From: Thiobacillus sp.
GTDB taxonomy: Bacteria > Pseudomonadota > Gammaproteobacteria > Burkholderiales > Thiobacillaceae
DNA length: 43,863 bases
Assembly (NCBI GenBank): GCA_024709425.1
Contig: JANJWS010000037.1
Coordinates: 1-43,863 of the forward strand
Reading direction: 5' to 3'
Shown here: positions 27,295-39,985 of the stretch, piece by piece
Position numbering within the stretch: position 1 is the stretch's first letter
Layout of the letters: each line of letters starts with the position of its first letter
Notes under the pieces: model-generated
The model's database searches: none
Seen by the model: only the letters and a program-made list of their open reading frames with translations
What the model was told of the DNA's origin: nothing
Translations under genes and position numbers: made by a program

Positions 27295-28521
27295 ATGAAA
27301 ATCCATCCGGGTTATCTGGTCTTGCCCGCGCTCGTCCTCCTGGTTCTGCTGGCGATCGGGCTGTGGCATTCCAGTGCCCCACCGCCGATCCGCATCGGCG
27401 TGCTGCATTCCATCAGCGGCAACATGGCGGCGAGCGAACGTCCGCTGGTGGATGCGGTCCGCCTGGCGGTCGAGGAGATCAACGCGGCCGGCGGCCTGCT
27501 TGGACGCCCGGTCGAATTGATCGTCGCCGACGGCAAGTCGGACAATGCCGTCTTCGCCGCCGAGGCCGAGCGTCTGATCACCGCGGAACGTGTCAGCGCG
27601 CTGTTCGCCTGCTGGACGTCCTCCTGCCGCAAGGCGGTTAAGCCGGTGGTGGAAAAACACCGGCATCTGATGTTCTACCCGCTGCAGTACGAGGGTCTCG
27701 AACAGTCGTCCCACATCTACTACACGGGCTCGGCGCCGAACCAGCAGATCATCCCCGGCACCCGCTGGGCGCTCGACACGCTCGGTAAGCGCGTCTATCT
27801 CATCGGCTCGGACTACGTCTTCCCCCGCACCGCGAACCTCATCATCCGCGACCTGGTCCAGGCCAACCGTGGTACGGTGCTCGCCGAACGCTACCGCCCG
27901 CTGGGCGACCATGACTTCCGCTCAATCATCGACGAGCTGCGCACGTTGCGCCCCGACGTGGTACTCAACACGGTCAACGGCGACAGCAACGTGCATTTCT
28001 TCCGGGCGTTGCGCGCGGCCAAACTGGGGGATATTCCGGTCATGTCGTTCAGCGTTGCGGAAATGGAGCTCAAGGCGATTTCGCCGGAAGCCTTCCACCC
28101 CAACCATTACGCCGTCTGGAACTATTTCCAGACCCTGCCCGGGGAAGCCAACCGCCGTTTCGTCGAGGCCTTCCGGCAACGCTACGGCACCGACCAGGTG
28201 ACCAGCGACCCTATGGAAGCCTCCTACGTCGGTACCAGGCTGTGGGCGCAGGCCGTGCACGATGCGCGCACCGACGACCCCAAGGCGGTCAATCTCGCCA
28301 TGGGGCTGCAAAGCATCGCGGCCCCATCCGGCATCGCCGCGGTCGACCGCCGCAGCCGCCACCTGTGGAAGCAGGTACGCGTCGGCAAGGCGCGTGAGGA
28401 TGGACAGTTCGACGTGGTGTGGGATGCAGGGGACGCCCTGCGCCCGGAGCCGTATCCCAGTTACCGTCCGCCGTCGGCATGGCAGCGCCTGGTATCCGAG
28501 CTGGCGGAGAGCCGACCATGA
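27295..28521 (+). CDS. UrtA/FmdD-like periplasmic substrate-binding protein
   Basis: A 408-residue type I periplasmic binding protein of the urea/short-chain-amide group. An N-terminal hydrophobic helix (residues 7-24) has no lipobox and no clear cleavage site, so the protein may remain anchored. Family motifs are [66 protein letters not shown] and [14 protein letters not shown]. UrtA-type genes normally precede ABC transporter genes; here no permease or ATPase is present. Instead the gene overlaps by four bases (ATGA) with a Cache-GGDEF-EAL sensor gene, which suggests that the binding protein serves signalling. The start at 27295 is chosen for the hydrophobic N-terminus; an in-frame upstream start at 27250 is less natural. 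Confidence 0.9.
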   Translation: MKIHPGYLVLPALVLLVLLAIGLWHSSAPPPIRIGVLHSISGNMAASERPLVDAVRLAVEEINAAGGLLGRPVELIVADGKSDNAVFAAEAERLITAERVSALFACWTSSCRKAVKPVVEKHRHLMFYPLQYEGLEQSSHIYYTGSAPNQQIIPGTRWALDTLGKRVYLIGSDYVFPRTANLIIRDLVQANRGTVLAERYRPLGDHDFRSIIDELRTLRPDVVLNTVNGDSNVHFFRALRAAKLGDIPVMSFSVAEMELKAISPEAFHPNHYAVWNYFQTLPGEANRRFVEAFRQRYGTDQVTSDPMEASYVGTRLWAQAVHDARTDDPKAVNLAMGLQSIAAPSGIAAVDRRSRHLWKQVRVGKAREDGQFDVVWDAGDALRPEPYPSYRPPSAWQRLVSELAESRP

Positions 28522-31500
28522 GCACGCGTCGCATCGCCACCCGCCTGCTGCTCGGCTACCTCCTGGTGGCGGTACTGCCGCTCGCCGGCCTCGCGGCGTT
28601 CTATCTGGCCTCGTTCGAGAGGTCGCTGCGCGAAACCGTGCTGGCCAACCTGGCTACCGTCGCGGACAAGAAGGCCGAGCAGATCGACACCTACATGGCC
28701 GACCGGCTGCGCGACACGCACATCCTCAGCGAGCGCGCGAGCCTGCGCCAGGGCATGCATGCGCTCGCGCGAGCGTACCAGCATGGCGGCCTGAGCAGCG
28801 GCGCCTATCGGGCTGCAGCGGCAAGCGTGCGCGCCACCGTGGGCCGCACGTTCGAATCGGAGGATTTCTACGATCTGTTGCTGATCGATCCGGCCGGCAA
28901 CGTGGTGTTCTCGATGGTGGGAGAATCGGACCTCGGCACCAACCTGATCGATGGCCCCTATCGGGACAGCGAACTGGCCAAGGGGTTTGCGCTGACCATG
29001 CAGACTCTGCAAACCAATCTCAGCCGCTTTGCGCGGTACCCGCCCTCCGGCAACCAGCCTGCCGCCTTCCTCGTGGCACCGATGCTCGAAGCTGGCATCG
29101 TGATCGGCGCAGTGGCCTTGCAACTGGATGTGGACCAGCTGGAAGCCGTGACGGCAGACCACACGGGGCTCGGCCGCAGCGGCGAAACCTTGCTCGCGCA
29201 CCGGATCGGTGACGACGCCATCTTCACGGCCCCGCTCCGGCACGTCCAGCAGGCGGCGTTCAATCACCGTATCCCACTGCGCAAAACGGACCTGCCGATC
29301 CAGCGTGTACTGAAGGGCGAACACGGCCACGGATTCGTGCGCGACTATGCCGGCGTGGAAGTCGTCTCGGCCTGGCGCTACCTGCCGTCGCTGGACTGGG
29401 GCATGGTGGTGAAGATCGACGCCGACGAAGCGCTCGCGCCCATGGCCCCACTGCGTCGCATCACCTACACGGCACTCGCGGTATTCCTGCTGATTTCCGG
29501 TCTGGCGGCGCTGTATCTCGGGCGCGGGCTGTCACGCCCGATTCGTGCACTGACGGAGGTGGCGGACCGCATTTCCACGGGTGACCTCAGCCAGCGCGCG
29601 GCGCCTGGCGAGATCGAGGAACTGGACCGGCTCGCCGTGGCATTCAATCACATGACGAAAGCCCTGGCGGAATCCCGGCAAAGCCTCGAAACCCAGGTCG
29701 AAGTACGCTCGCAGGAACTGCGCGCAGCGACCACGCTGCAGAACGCGATTCTCGACAATGCGGGCGCCCTGGTCGTGGTGCTCGATCACGAAGGCCGTAT
29801 CCGCCGCTTCAACCGCGCGTGCGAGACGCTTACGCAATATGGGTTCGCCGAGGTTGAAAGCAAGACCGTCTGGGATCTGTTCCTGCTCCCGGAGGAGCGG
29901 GAAGCCGTGCGTACCAGCGCTTTCCTCGCGTTGACCGAGAATCCTGACGCGCTGCGTGGCAGCTACACGAATCACTGGGTCGCGCGCGATGGTACGCGAC
30001 GCCTGATCGAATGGTCCAACAGCCTGCTGCTCGACGAGCGGGGCAGGACCCAGTTCATGATCAGCGTTGGCACCGACGTGACGGACAAGGCCATGGCCGC
30101 CGCCGCACTCATGGAAAGCGAGAAGAACCTCAACAAGGCGCAGCGCATCGCGCAGATTGGCAGCTGGGAACTCGACCTGGTAAGCGGCAGGCTGATCTGG
30201 TCGGACGAGATCTACCGCCTGTTCGAGATCGACAAGGCGCGCTTCGGTGCCTCCTACGAGGCCTTTCTCGACGCCGTCCATCCCGACGACCGCGAGCGGG
30301 TCAACCGTGCCTATTCGGACTCCCTGGCGATGCGGACACCCTACGAGATCACCCACCGCCTGCGCATGGCCGACGGTCGCGTCAAGTGGGTGCACGAGCG
30401 CGGAGAAACCCAGTACGACGAGCACGGACACGCCATTCGTTCCAGTGGAACGGTCCAGGACATCACGGTGCGCAAGCTGGCGGATGAAAGCCTGCGGCTC
30501 TATGCCAGTGTGTTCGAGCATAGTGGGGAGGCCATTCTCATCACCGACCAGGACCGGCGCATCGTGGCGGTGAACCGTGCCTTCACCCAACTGACCGGAT
30601 ACACGCTTGCCGACATCATGGGCAAGAACCCCAAGGTGCTGTCGTCCGGAGAAACCCCTCCGGAGACCTACCTCGCCATGTGGACTGCGCTGGACCAGGC
30701 CGGATACTGGCAGGGCGAGATCATCGATCGCCGCAAGGACGGCACCCTTTACCCGAAATGGCTGTCGATCTCGGCCGTACGCGAGCCCGACGGCAGTATT
30801 ACGCACTATATCGGCAGCTTCACGGACATCTCCGAGCGCAAGAAGGTCGAGGCCCAGATCAGCCAGCTGGCCTACCACGACGGCCTGACCGACATGCTCA
30901 ACCGCATCGGTCTGCAGAGTCAGCTGGATCAGGCACTCGCCATGGCTGGCCGGGACCGTCGGGAACTGGCGGTGATCTTCCTCGACGTGGATCGCTTCAA
31001 GACCATCAACGACACCATGGGACACGCCGTGGGCGACAAGTTGCTGGTCGAGGCGGCCCGCCGTCTGCGCCACAATCTCCGCAACAGCGACATCGTCGCC
31101 CGCTTCGGTGGCGACGAATTCGTGGTGGTGCTGACCGACGTGGAGGACGCCGCCGCCGCGGCCCGGGTGGCGGACAAGATCCTGCGCGCGCTGGCGACGC
31201 CCTATCTGATTGATCAACGCGAGCTGCATTCGACCGCGAGTATCGGCATCGCATTCTTTCCGGGCGACGGCAGCGATGCCGACACCTTGCTGAAGAATGC
31301 CGACACCGCCATGTACCATGCCAAGTCTCTGGGGCGGAACAATCTCCAGTTCTTTACTGCCGAAATGAACCAGGCGGCGGTCAAGCGGCTGACGCTCGAT
31401 CACGAGCTGCGCGTCGCGATGGAGGGCCGCCAGTTCGTGCTGCACTATCAACCGCAGCTGGACGGCCCCAGCGGCCGTCCAGTGGCCGTCGAGGCGCTGG

Positions 31501-32159
31501 TGCGCTGGCAGCATCCGCGCAATGGCCTGTTGGCGCCGAGTGAATTCATCTCGGTCGCGGAGGAAACCGGCCTCATCCTGCAATTGGGCGAATGGGTCCT
31601 GGACGAGGCCTGTCGCCAGCTGCGCGCCTGGCGCGACGCGGGGCTCACCGAACTGGTCATGGCAGTCAACCTGTCCGCGCACCAGTTACGCGCACCCACG
31701 CTTGTGCCCAGCGTCGCCGACGTGCTGGAAAAATACGCGCTGTCCGGTTCCGAGCTCGAGCTCGAAGTCACAGAATCCGTGGCCATGCACGATCCGGACG
31801 CCAGCATCAAGACGCTGAAAGCGCTGCGCGACCTGGGTGTGCGACTGTCGATCGACGATTTCGGTACCGGGTATTCTTCCCTCAGCTACCTGAAGTTGCT
31901 GCCGATCCAGGCCCTCAAGCTCGACAAGTCCTTCGTCCGCGACATCGAGACGGACAGCAACGATGTCGCCATCTGCACCGCCACCATCGCCCTCGCCCAC
32001 AGCCTCAACCTCTCCGTCGTGGCCGAGGGTGTGGAAACCGAGGCACAGCGCCTTCTGCTCGCCTCGCACGATTGCGATTACATGCAGGGCTACCTGTTCA
32101 GCCGGCCACTGCCCGCGGAAGCAGTAATGCAATTCATCCGCAGCCGGCTGGACGGATGA
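28518..32159 (+). CDS. Cache-HAMP-triple PAS-GGDEF-EAL membrane sensor
   Basis: A 1213-residue inner membrane protein. Membrane helix 1 (residues 11-31) is followed by a large periplasmic Cache-type sensor (about 40-310), helix 2 (about 318-338) and HAMP (to about 395). Three PAS domains fill about 405-785, the last with [17 protein letters not shown]. The GGDEF domain has RFGGDEF near residue 862 and an I-site-type RNSD. The EAL domain has VEALVRW near 991, [18 protein letters not shown] and AEGVETE. Both catalytic centres look complete. It is coupled by ATGA to the binding-protein gene, so the ligand-loaded binding protein may dock on the periplasmic domain and set c-di-GMP level. The frame extends upstream to 28419, but the ATG at 28518 gives the expected N-terminus. 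Confidence 0.93.
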   Translation: MSTRRIATRLLLGYLLVAVLPLAGLAAFYLASFERSLRETVLANLATVADKKAEQIDTYMADRLRDTHILSERASLRQGMHALARAYQHGGLSSGAYRAAAASVRATVGRTFESEDFYDLLLIDPAGNVVFSMVGESDLGTNLIDGPYRDSELAKGFALTMQTLQTNLSRFARYPPSGNQPAAFLVAPMLEAGIVIGAVALQLDVDQLEAVTADHTGLGRSGETLLAHRIGDDAIFTAPLRHVQQAAFNHRIPLRKTDLPIQRVLKGEHGHGFVRDYAGVEVVSAWRYLPSLDWGMVVKIDADEALAPMAPLRRITYTALAVFLLISGLAALYLGRGLSRPIRALTEVADRISTGDLSQRAAPGEIEELDRLAVAFNHMTKALAESRQSLETQVEVRSQELRAATTLQNAILDNAGALVVVLDHEGRIRRFNRACETLTQYGFAEVESKTVWDLFLLPEEREAVRTSAFLALTENPDALRGSYTNHWVARDGTRRLIEWSNSLLLDERGRTQFMISVGTDVTDKAMAAAALMESEKNLNKAQRIAQIGSWELDLVSGRLIWSDEIYRLFEIDKARFGASYEAFLDAVHPDDRERVNRAYSDSLAMRTPYEITHRLRMADGRVKWVHERGETQYDEHGHAIRSSGTVQDITVRKLADESLRLYASVFEHSGEAILITDQDRRIVAVNRAFTQLTGYTLADIMGKNPKVLSSGETPPETYLAMWTALDQAGYWQGEIIDRRKDGTLYPKWLSISAVREPDGSITHYIGSFTDISERKKVEAQISQLAYHDGLTDMLNRIGLQSQLDQALAMAGRDRRELAVIFLDVDRFKTINDTMGHAVGDKLLVEAARRLRHNLRNSDIVARFGGDEFVVVLTDVEDAAAAARVADKILRALATPYLIDQRELHSTASIGIAFFPGDGSDADTLLKNADTAMYHAKSLGRNNLQFFTAEMNQAAVKRLTLDHELRVAMEGRQFVLHYQPQLDGPSGRPVAVEALVRWQHPRNGLLAPSEFISVAEETGLILQLGEWVLDEACRQLRAWRDAGLTELVMAVNLSAHQLRAPTLVPSVADVLEKYALSGSELELEVTESVAMHDPDASIKTLKALRDLGVRLSIDDFGTGYSSLSYLKLLPIQALKLDKSFVRDIETDSNDVAICTATIALAHSLNLSVVAEGVETEAQRLLLASHDCDYMQGYLFSRPLPAEAVMQFIRSRLDG

Positions 32160-32174
32160 ATGCTTGTGGCAGGC

Positions 32175-32206
32175 TTGAAAAGGACGGTTTCATCCTCATT
32201 TAATAT
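32175..32206 (+). promoter_or_regulatory. Candidate promoter of the TraR/DksA-HPF operon
   Basis: TTGAAA (32175-32180) and TAATAT (32201-32206) lie 20 bases apart, 38 bases before the ATG at 32244. An ATTTAA hexamer gives a better 17-base spacing but a weaker -10 match. Either would serve the genes from 32244 onwards. Confidence 0.4.
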
Positions 32207-32243
32207 GTAGAAACATTGCATAACGACCAGACAAGGAATTTCA

Positions 32244-32642
32244 ATGGCTGCACTGACAAAGACCCAGCTCGACGAGCTGACCGGCCAACTGAATGCGGCG
32301 CGCCAGACGCTGCTGCAGGAAATTCAGGGCGAGCTCGAAAACTCGGGCAATCAGCAGCGCATCGAGCTGCTCAACCGCGAGCCCGGCGACAGCGGCGATG
32401 AATCACTTGCCAATGCGCTCGCCGATTTCAACGTGCACCAACTGGATCGGCACATCCAGGCCCTGCGTGACATCGAGGGCGCCTTCCAGCGCATCAAGGC
32501 CGGGGCATATGGAATCTGCGTCGATTGCGGCGACGACATCGCCTTCGCTCGGCTGCAAGCCTACCCCACCGCCAAGCGCTGCATCGTCTGCCAGGAGAAA
32601 CGTGAAAGGCAGTATGCCCACGAAGGCCACCCCAAACTCTGA
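32244..32642 (+). CDS. TraR/DksA-family zinc-finger protein
   Basis: A 132-residue protein with an N-terminal coiled-coil hairpin (residues 1-80, LQEIQGELENSGNQQRIELL) and a C-terminal four-Cys zinc finger: YGICVDCGDDIAFARLQAYP, then KRCIVCQEKRE. DksA-family proteins insert into the RNA polymerase secondary channel and modulate promoters, often with ppGpp. The acidic tip residues of true DksA are not clearly conserved, and the protein is shorter than DksA (about 150), so it is called TraR/DksA-like. It leads a probable operon with hpf (16-base gap) and the APH-AAA gene, matching a role in growth arrest. Confidence 0.9.
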   Translation: MAALTKTQLDELTGQLNAARQTLLQEIQGELENSGNQQRIELLNREPGDSGDESLANALADFNVHQLDRHIQALRDIEGAFQRIKAGAYGICVDCGDDIAFARLQAYPTAKRCIVCQEKRERQYAHEGHPKL

Positions 32643-32658
32643 TCCGACGGAGCCCACA

Positions 32659-32964
32659 ATGAAAACGCCACTGCAAATCACTTTCCGCGACATGGAACAC
32701 TCGGATGCCCTGGAAACGCATATTCGCGACAAGGCGCACAAGCTCGAACAGTATTTCGCCGACATCGTCAGCTGCCGGGTGGTGGTGGAACAGCTCGCCA
32801 AGCACTCGCAACAGGGCAAGCCTTTCAATGTACGCATCGACCTCGGCGTGCCGGGCAAGGAAATCGTCGTCGACCGGCAGGCCAGCGAGGACGCCTACGT
32901 CGCGCTGCGCGACGCCTTCGACGCCGCCAAGCGGCAACTGGAGGATTACGCGCGCCAGTTGTAA
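32659..32964 (+). CDS. hpf: Ribosome hibernation promoting factor (short HPF)
   Basis: A 101-residue HPF/RaiA-domain protein, MKTPLQITFRDMEHSDALET, FNVRIDLGVPGKEIVVDRQA and DAFDAAKRQLEDYARQL. It is of short HPF length with no C-terminal dimerisation domain. About two thirds of its residues match the first 100 residues of the HPF-cold-shock fusion at 21461, so the two are paralogues. It is preceded by a good ribosome binding site (ACGGAG, six to seven bases). Placement behind a TraR/DksA-like gene suggests joint control of RNA polymerase and ribosomes under stress. Confidence 0.93.
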   Translation: MKTPLQITFRDMEHSDALETHIRDKAHKLEQYFADIVSCRVVVEQLAKHSQQGKPFNVRIDLGVPGKEIVVDRQASEDAYVALRDAFDAAKRQLEDYARQL

Positions 32965-32982
32965 GCGCAACGGGAGGCGGTG

Positions 32983-34485
32983 ATGGACGACATGCCGCAA
33001 CTGGTCTGCGGCCTGCTCGAGCCGGCCAGCTACGATCACCCGGTCGGCCCGGTCCGGCTGATCGAGACGCACATTTCCTGGGTACTGCTCACCGGCGACT
33101 ATGCGTACAAGGTAAAGAAGCCGCTCGACCTCGGTTTTCTGGATTTTTCCAGCCTCGACAAGCGCCTCGACGCGTGTCGCGAGGAGGTGCGCCTCAACCG
33201 GCGACTCGCCCCCGACATCTATCTCGATGTGGTACCCCTCAGCGGCACCCCTGAGGCGCCGCGCGTCAATGGTGCCGGCGCGCCCTTCGAATACGCGGTG
33301 AAGATGCGGCAGTTTCCCGCCGATGCCACGCTCGACCAACTCGACGCCGCGGGCGACCTGGATGCGGCGAAGATCGAGGCAATCGCCACCACCCTCGCAC
33401 GCTTCCACGCGCAGGACTGCGCGCGTGCACCCGCCGACAGCCCATGGGGTGAAGCCGACGCGGTGTGGCAGCCGGTCGCGCAGAACTTTGCGCAGATCGC
33501 GCCGCACCTTGACGCCGACGATCATGCAAAGCTCGACGCACTGGAACAGTGGAGTATCGCCGAGCACGCGCGACTGGCGCCGCTGATGTCCGGGCGAAAG
33601 CGCGCCGGCTGGGTACGCGAGTGCCACGGCGATCTGCATCTGGGCAACCTCGCCTGGGTCGACGACCGGCTGCTGGTGTTCGATTGCATCGAATTCGATC
33701 CAGCGCTGCGCTGGATCGACGTCCAGGCCGAGATCGCCTTCTGCTACATGGACCTGCTGCAACGCGGTCACGACGCCTGGGCATGGCTCTTTCTCAACAC
33801 CTGGCTGGAGCAGATGGGCGATTTCGCCGGCCTCGCCCTGCTGCGCTACTACGCCGTCTACCGTGCCCTGGTACGCACCAAGGTTGCGGCCCTGCGCGGC
33901 GCTCAGATCACGGGACCAGCGCGCGACGCGGCCCATGCCGATGTGCGCGCGCTGCTCGATCTCGCCACGCGGATCACCCGCCCCCCCGCCCCGTACCTCG
34001 ACATCACCCACGGCCTGTCCGGTTCCGGCAAAACCACCGTGACGCGCCACCTGATGCAGGCACCCGGCGCCATCCGCGTGCGCTCCGACATCGAACGCAA
34101 GCGCCTGGCCGGCCTCGAAGCCCTGGCAAGAAGTGGCTCCGGCGTCGGCGAAGACCTCTATGCCGGGGATGCCACCCGGCGCACCTACGCGCATCTCGCC
34201 GAGCAGGCGGGTCACCTACTCGATGCTGGCTGGCCCGTCATCGTCGACGCCACCTTCATTGCCCGCTGGCAGCGCGACCTCCTGCGCGACACTGCGCGCG
34301 CGCGTGGTGTGCCGTTCCACATTCTCGATTTTCCCGTGGACGTCCCCACCCTGCGCGCACGCATCGTGCGGCGCGCCCAAGCTGGCGGTGACGCGTCCGA
34401 AGCCGACCTCGCGGTCTTGCAGCACCAGATCGACACCGAAGAACCGTTGACTGATGAGGAGCGAGGAGCGAGGAGCGAGGAGTGA
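32983..34485 (+). CDS. APH-like/AAA bifunctional kinase-type protein
   Basis: A 500-residue two-domain protein. The N-terminal part (1-335) resembles aminoglycoside phosphotransferase-fold kinases, with TGDYAYKVKKPLDLGFLDFS, the catalytic loop CHGDLHLGNLAW and the metal Asp in LLVFDCIEFDP. The C-terminal part (about 340-490) is a P-loop kinase with GLSGSGKTT and a lid-type Arg region. Such fusions are widespread and uncharacterised. The ATG at 32983 follows GGAGG by five bases and beats the GTG at 32980. The last residues (RGARSEE) and the stop are encoded by a heptamer tandem repeat, so copy-number changes there would alter the C-terminus. It converges on the PAS-GGDEF-EAL gene. Confidence 0.88.
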   Translation: MDDMPQLVCGLLEPASYDHPVGPVRLIETHISWVLLTGDYAYKVKKPLDLGFLDFSSLDKRLDACREEVRLNRRLAPDIYLDVVPLSGTPEAPRVNGAGAPFEYAVKMRQFPADATLDQLDAAGDLDAAKIEAIATTLARFHAQDCARAPADSPWGEADAVWQPVAQNFAQIAPHLDADDHAKLDALEQWSIAEHARLAPLMSGRKRAGWVRECHGDLHLGNLAWVDDRLLVFDCIEFDPALRWIDVQAEIAFCYMDLLQRGHDAWAWLFLNTWLEQMGDFAGLALLRYYAVYRALVRTKVAALRGAQITGPARDAAHADVRALLDLATRITRPPAPYLDITHGLSGSGKTTVTRHLMQAPGAIRVRSDIERKRLAGLEALARSGSGVGEDLYAGDATRRTYAHLAEQAGHLLDAGWPVIVDATFIARWQRDLLRDTARARGVPFHILDFPVDVPTLRARIVRRAQAGGDASEADLAVLQHQIDTEEPLTDEERGARSEE

Positions 34486-34497
34486 GGAGTGAGGAGT
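34456..34497. repeat. Heptamer tandem repeat GAGGAGC/GAGGAGT, six units
   Basis: Three units of GAGGAGC (34456-34476) are followed by three of GAGGAGT (34477-34497). The repeat overlaps the end of the APH-AAA gene, whose TGA stop lies at 34483-34485, within the fourth-fifth units. Because the unit is 7 bases, gain or loss of one unit shifts the frame and the stop position. Confidence 0.85.
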
Positions 34498-34499
34498 GA

Positions 34500-34600
34500 G
34501 TCGAGAGTGGAGAGCGGGAGTAGAGATGTGCGCGGCAAGTGCAGCGCTTCCGTTTCCACGGGCGGTCTCCCTCCCCCCTCAAGGGGAGGGGCTCAACCGT

Positions 34601-34628
<28 letters not shown>
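34500..34628. repeat. Intergenic inverted repeat with central hairpin
   Basis: GTCGAGAGTGGAGAG (34500-34514) recurs in perfect inverse orientation at 34614-34628, with 99 bases between. Inside lies a GC-rich hairpin, CCCTCCCC-N6-GGGGAGGG (34569-34590). It sits between two convergent genes and could act as a bidirectional terminator, although no T-run is seen. The right arm encodes the last residues of the PAS-GGDEF-EAL protein. The layout resembles a short mobile intergenic repeat. Confidence 0.65.
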
Positions 34629-37423
<2,795 letters not shown>

Positions 37424-37464
37424 GGCAAGTCGTCCAGAAGATACTTTTTCATCTTATAGACGAA

Positions 37465-37485
37465 ATACCGTCATACATACCGTCA
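37465..37485. promoter_or_regulatory. Direct repeats ATACCGTCA upstream of the arm-domain gene
   Basis: Two copies of ATACCGTCA (37465-37473, 37477-37485) with a 12-base period lie 42 bases upstream of the start at 37423. A TATAAG hexamer on the minus strand (37458-37453) and TTGACG (37486-37481) are possible promoter elements, but their spacing of 22 bases is long. Arm-type sites of integrases are short direct repeats, so these are the best candidates for what the N-terminal domain binds. Confidence 0.45.
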
Positions 37486-37621
37486 AAAGGGCTTCCGTAA
37501 CTGGTACGAAAAGACGGCCCGATGGCGTCTCCAGGACTCGGCCTGGCGGAAGCATGGAAAACACTCGATGATTCAGGGCGGCGCCAGAAACGCTGCGCCA
37601 GCACCGGACAGACGCAGCGGG

Positions 37622-39985
37622 TCAGCCCAGCACGAAATGGAAGGTGGCACCCCGCCCCTTCTCGCCTTCGCCCCAGACGCGCCCGCCATGGCGGCTGGCG
37701 ATGCGGGCGACGGTGGCGAGCCCGATGCCTGTGCCCGGATAGTCCTCGGCGCGGTGCAGGCGGCCGAACGGGCGGAACAACCGGTCGGCGAAGGCCATGT
37801 CGAAACCGGCCCCGTTGTCGCGGACAAAATAGGCGTGCTCGCCGGAGGGAAGCCGGGTGTGACCGAACTCGACTTCCGGCTGGCGAGTATGCGCCGTGTA
37901 TTTCCACGCATTCTCCAGCAGATTCTGCACCAGGACACGCAGCAGGACCGGGTCGGCACGAACGGTCATGTCCGGCGCGACGGTCAGCTTCACGACGCGC
38001 GATGGCTCTGCGGCAGCCTGCTCGGCACCGATTTCCGTCGCGAGTGCTGACAGATCGATTTCCGTCAGCACCATCTCGCTGTGGGAGATCCGTGCAAGTT
38101 CGATCATGTCGTCGATGAGACGGCTCATGCGCTGATGGGCGCCTCGTATGCGCGCCAGGTAATCGCAGCACTTCGTGTCGAGGCGCTCGCCGCACTCCTC
38201 GTCGAGCGCCTGGGCGAAGCCATCGATGGCGCGCAGCGGCGCACGCAGATCGTGCGAGATGGAATAGCTGAAAGCTTCCAGTTCGCGGTTGACCTGTTCG
38301 AGTTCCGCAGTACGTTCGGCGACGCGCTGTTCGAGCTGCAGCATCATTCGCCGCAGCGCATCTTCCGCGGCCTGCTTTTCCGCGCGCAGGCGGAGGGTTT
38401 CGATGCCACGTCCGAGATCGGCCGCGAGTTCCTCGAGCAGGCGGGTTTCCTCCTCATCGAAGGTGTCTCGCTGCGTCGAGGCAAGCAGCAGAATGCCCCA
38501 CACGCGGCCCTCGACACGCACCGGCAGGCTGGCGATCGCCTGAATGCCGAGTTCGCTCGCGAGTTCGCCCCACGGGGTGACGCCGGTGTCCTGGCTGACC
38601 GCATGCAGTACGCAGGCGCGCCCGGTGCGCAGCACGGTTCCCGCCGGATCCATGAACGTACAGTCCCTGGGCAGGAATATCCGCTCGCGCCAGGCTGCCG
38701 GCACGCCCTCCTGCGCGACGATGACGGGTGTGTGGTTCGGCTCATCGCCCGAGCGCGCGATGAACACCACGTTACACCCGCTCATGCGCGCCACCGTCTG
38801 GCACAGGGCATCCAGCAGGCTTGCTTCGTCGGTGGCTCGGCCCGCGACGTCCTTGACCGCCGACAGGAGGCGCAGCGTACGGTTCGCCCGCAGCAGCGAT
38901 TCGCGCGAATGCTCCAGCTCGAGTTCGCGCGCCTCGATCTGCTCGGCCATTACGTCGAAGGAGGCGGCAAGCTGGCCGATCTCATCGTCGCTGTGCGGCA
39001 GATTGGTCCGCGCTGGCCACTGTGAACGGCTCAATTGCCGGGTAGCCTCGCGCAGGTGGCGCACCGGCCGCAGCACGACCCGGCTGCCTTCCCACCAGAT
39101 GGCCGCCATGAAGGCCAGCACCGTCACGAACACCAGCAGGGTTCCACTGAGGAAATCGTTGAATGCCGCGCGCGAGGCGGAACTCTTGGGGGCCGCGACC
39201 CACAGGTAGCTGCGTCCGCCCAGGTCCGTGTTGAGCGGCCGCGCAACGAAGATGCGCTCCACGCCATCGATACCTACGGCTTCGAAGCTGGCCGGGCGGG
39301 TAATCCCGGAAATGCGCTTGAAGACGGGATGCTCGGCCACCGACATGCCGCGCCAGCGCTCCGGTGCGAGCACGGTGCCGGCACCATCGACGAGGACGAT
39401 GTTCGTCTCCGGCGCCACCGGCACGGTGGCCAGCGCGTGCCCGATCCAGCCGAGGTCGAGCGCTAGCACCAGCACCGCCCGCACCCCCTGGCCGTCCGAC
39501 ACGGGCATGGCCATGGCGATCATGCCGTCGCCCCTGTCCGCCGTCTCCAGATAGTCACTCACCACCGGGCGGCGCTCGGCGAGCGCCTGCCGGAACCACG
39601 CACGGTCCGCGGCAGGGGGCATCCGCGTGCCCGACGCGGCACAGAGCAGTTCGCCGTCGGGTGAATAGAAATGGATATCCGCGACGTACCGATTTTCCGC
39701 CGCCGCCTGCTTCAACTTGCCCTGGCATGCGGCGTGGTCCACTGGCACCCCGAAGAACCGCATCATCGCCAGACTGTGCAGCAACTGCCGGCTGAGCGTG
39801 AAGGGCAACGTCTGCTCGCGCGCAAGCAATTCGGCGAGATGGGTCGCCCGGGTACGTTCCTCGGCAATCTTCTTCCCGGTCTGGGTCCACCCCTGGTAGG
39901 CCATCAGCAGGAGCACGGGCAGCAGCGCAAGCGCTGCGAGCACCAGGATGCGCAGGCTGAGCCCGCGGAACTGCTCCACCGTCAC
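37622..39985 (-). CDS. Cache-HAMP-GAF histidine kinase
   Basis: A 787-residue membrane sensor kinase. The first membrane helix (11-30) is followed by a periplasmic double Cache region (about 35-275), a second helix (about 285-305), HAMP (to about 360), a GAF domain (about 385-545), a coiled coil and the HisKA domain with the intact phospho-acceptor in FSYSISHDLRAPLRAI. The HATPase has LLENAWKYT, VRDNGAGFDM, LFRPFGRLH and GTGIGLATVARI. This SHDLR/FRPFGRLH pattern is that of the bacteriophytochrome-like kinase class. The start overlaps the stop of the preceding kinase gene (ATGA at 39985-39982), so the two are translated together. No response regulator gene is fused or directly downstream. Signal is unknown. 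Confidence 0.93.
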   Translation of the reverse strand: MTVEQFRGLSLRILVLAALALLPVLLLMAYQGWTQTGKKIAEERTRATHLAELLAREQTLPFTLSRQLLHSLAMMRFFGVPVDHAACQGKLKQAAAENRYVADIHFYSPDGELLCAASGTRMPPAADRAWFRQALAERRPVVSDYLETADRGDGMIAMAMPVSDGQGVRAVLVLALDLGWIGHALATVPVAPETNIVLVDGAGTVLAPERWRGMSVAEHPVFKRISGITRPASFEAVGIDGVERIFVARPLNTDLGGRSYLWVAAPKSSASRAAFNDFLSGTLLVFVTVLAFMAAIWWEGSRVVLRPVRHLREATRQLSRSQWPARTNLPHSDDEIGQLAASFDVMAEQIEARELELEHSRESLLRANRTLRLLSAVKDVAGRATDEASLLDALCQTVARMSGCNVVFIARSGDEPNHTPVIVAQEGVPAAWRERIFLPRDCTFMDPAGTVLRTGRACVLHAVSQDTGVTPWGELASELGIQAIASLPVRVEGRVWGILLLASTQRDTFDEEETRLLEELAADLGRGIETLRLRAEKQAAEDALRRMMLQLEQRVAERTAELEQVNRELEAFSYSISHDLRAPLRAIDGFAQALDEECGERLDTKCCDYLARIRGAHQRMSRLIDDMIELARISHSEMVLTEIDLSALATEIGAEQAAAEPSRVVKLTVAPDMTVRADPVLLRVLVQNLLENAWKYTAHTRQPEVEFGHTRLPSGEHAYFVRDNGAGFDMAFADRLFRPFGRLHRAEDYPGTGIGLATVARIASRHGGRVWGEGEKGRGATFHFVLG

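Noticed and set aside
29532-31682. 716-codon open frame on the minus strand
   Set aside because: Antisense to the Cache-GGDEF-EAL gene; no recognisable motifs.
34456-34497. CRISPR-like repeat array
   Set aside because: Seven-base units without spacers; a simple tandem repeat.
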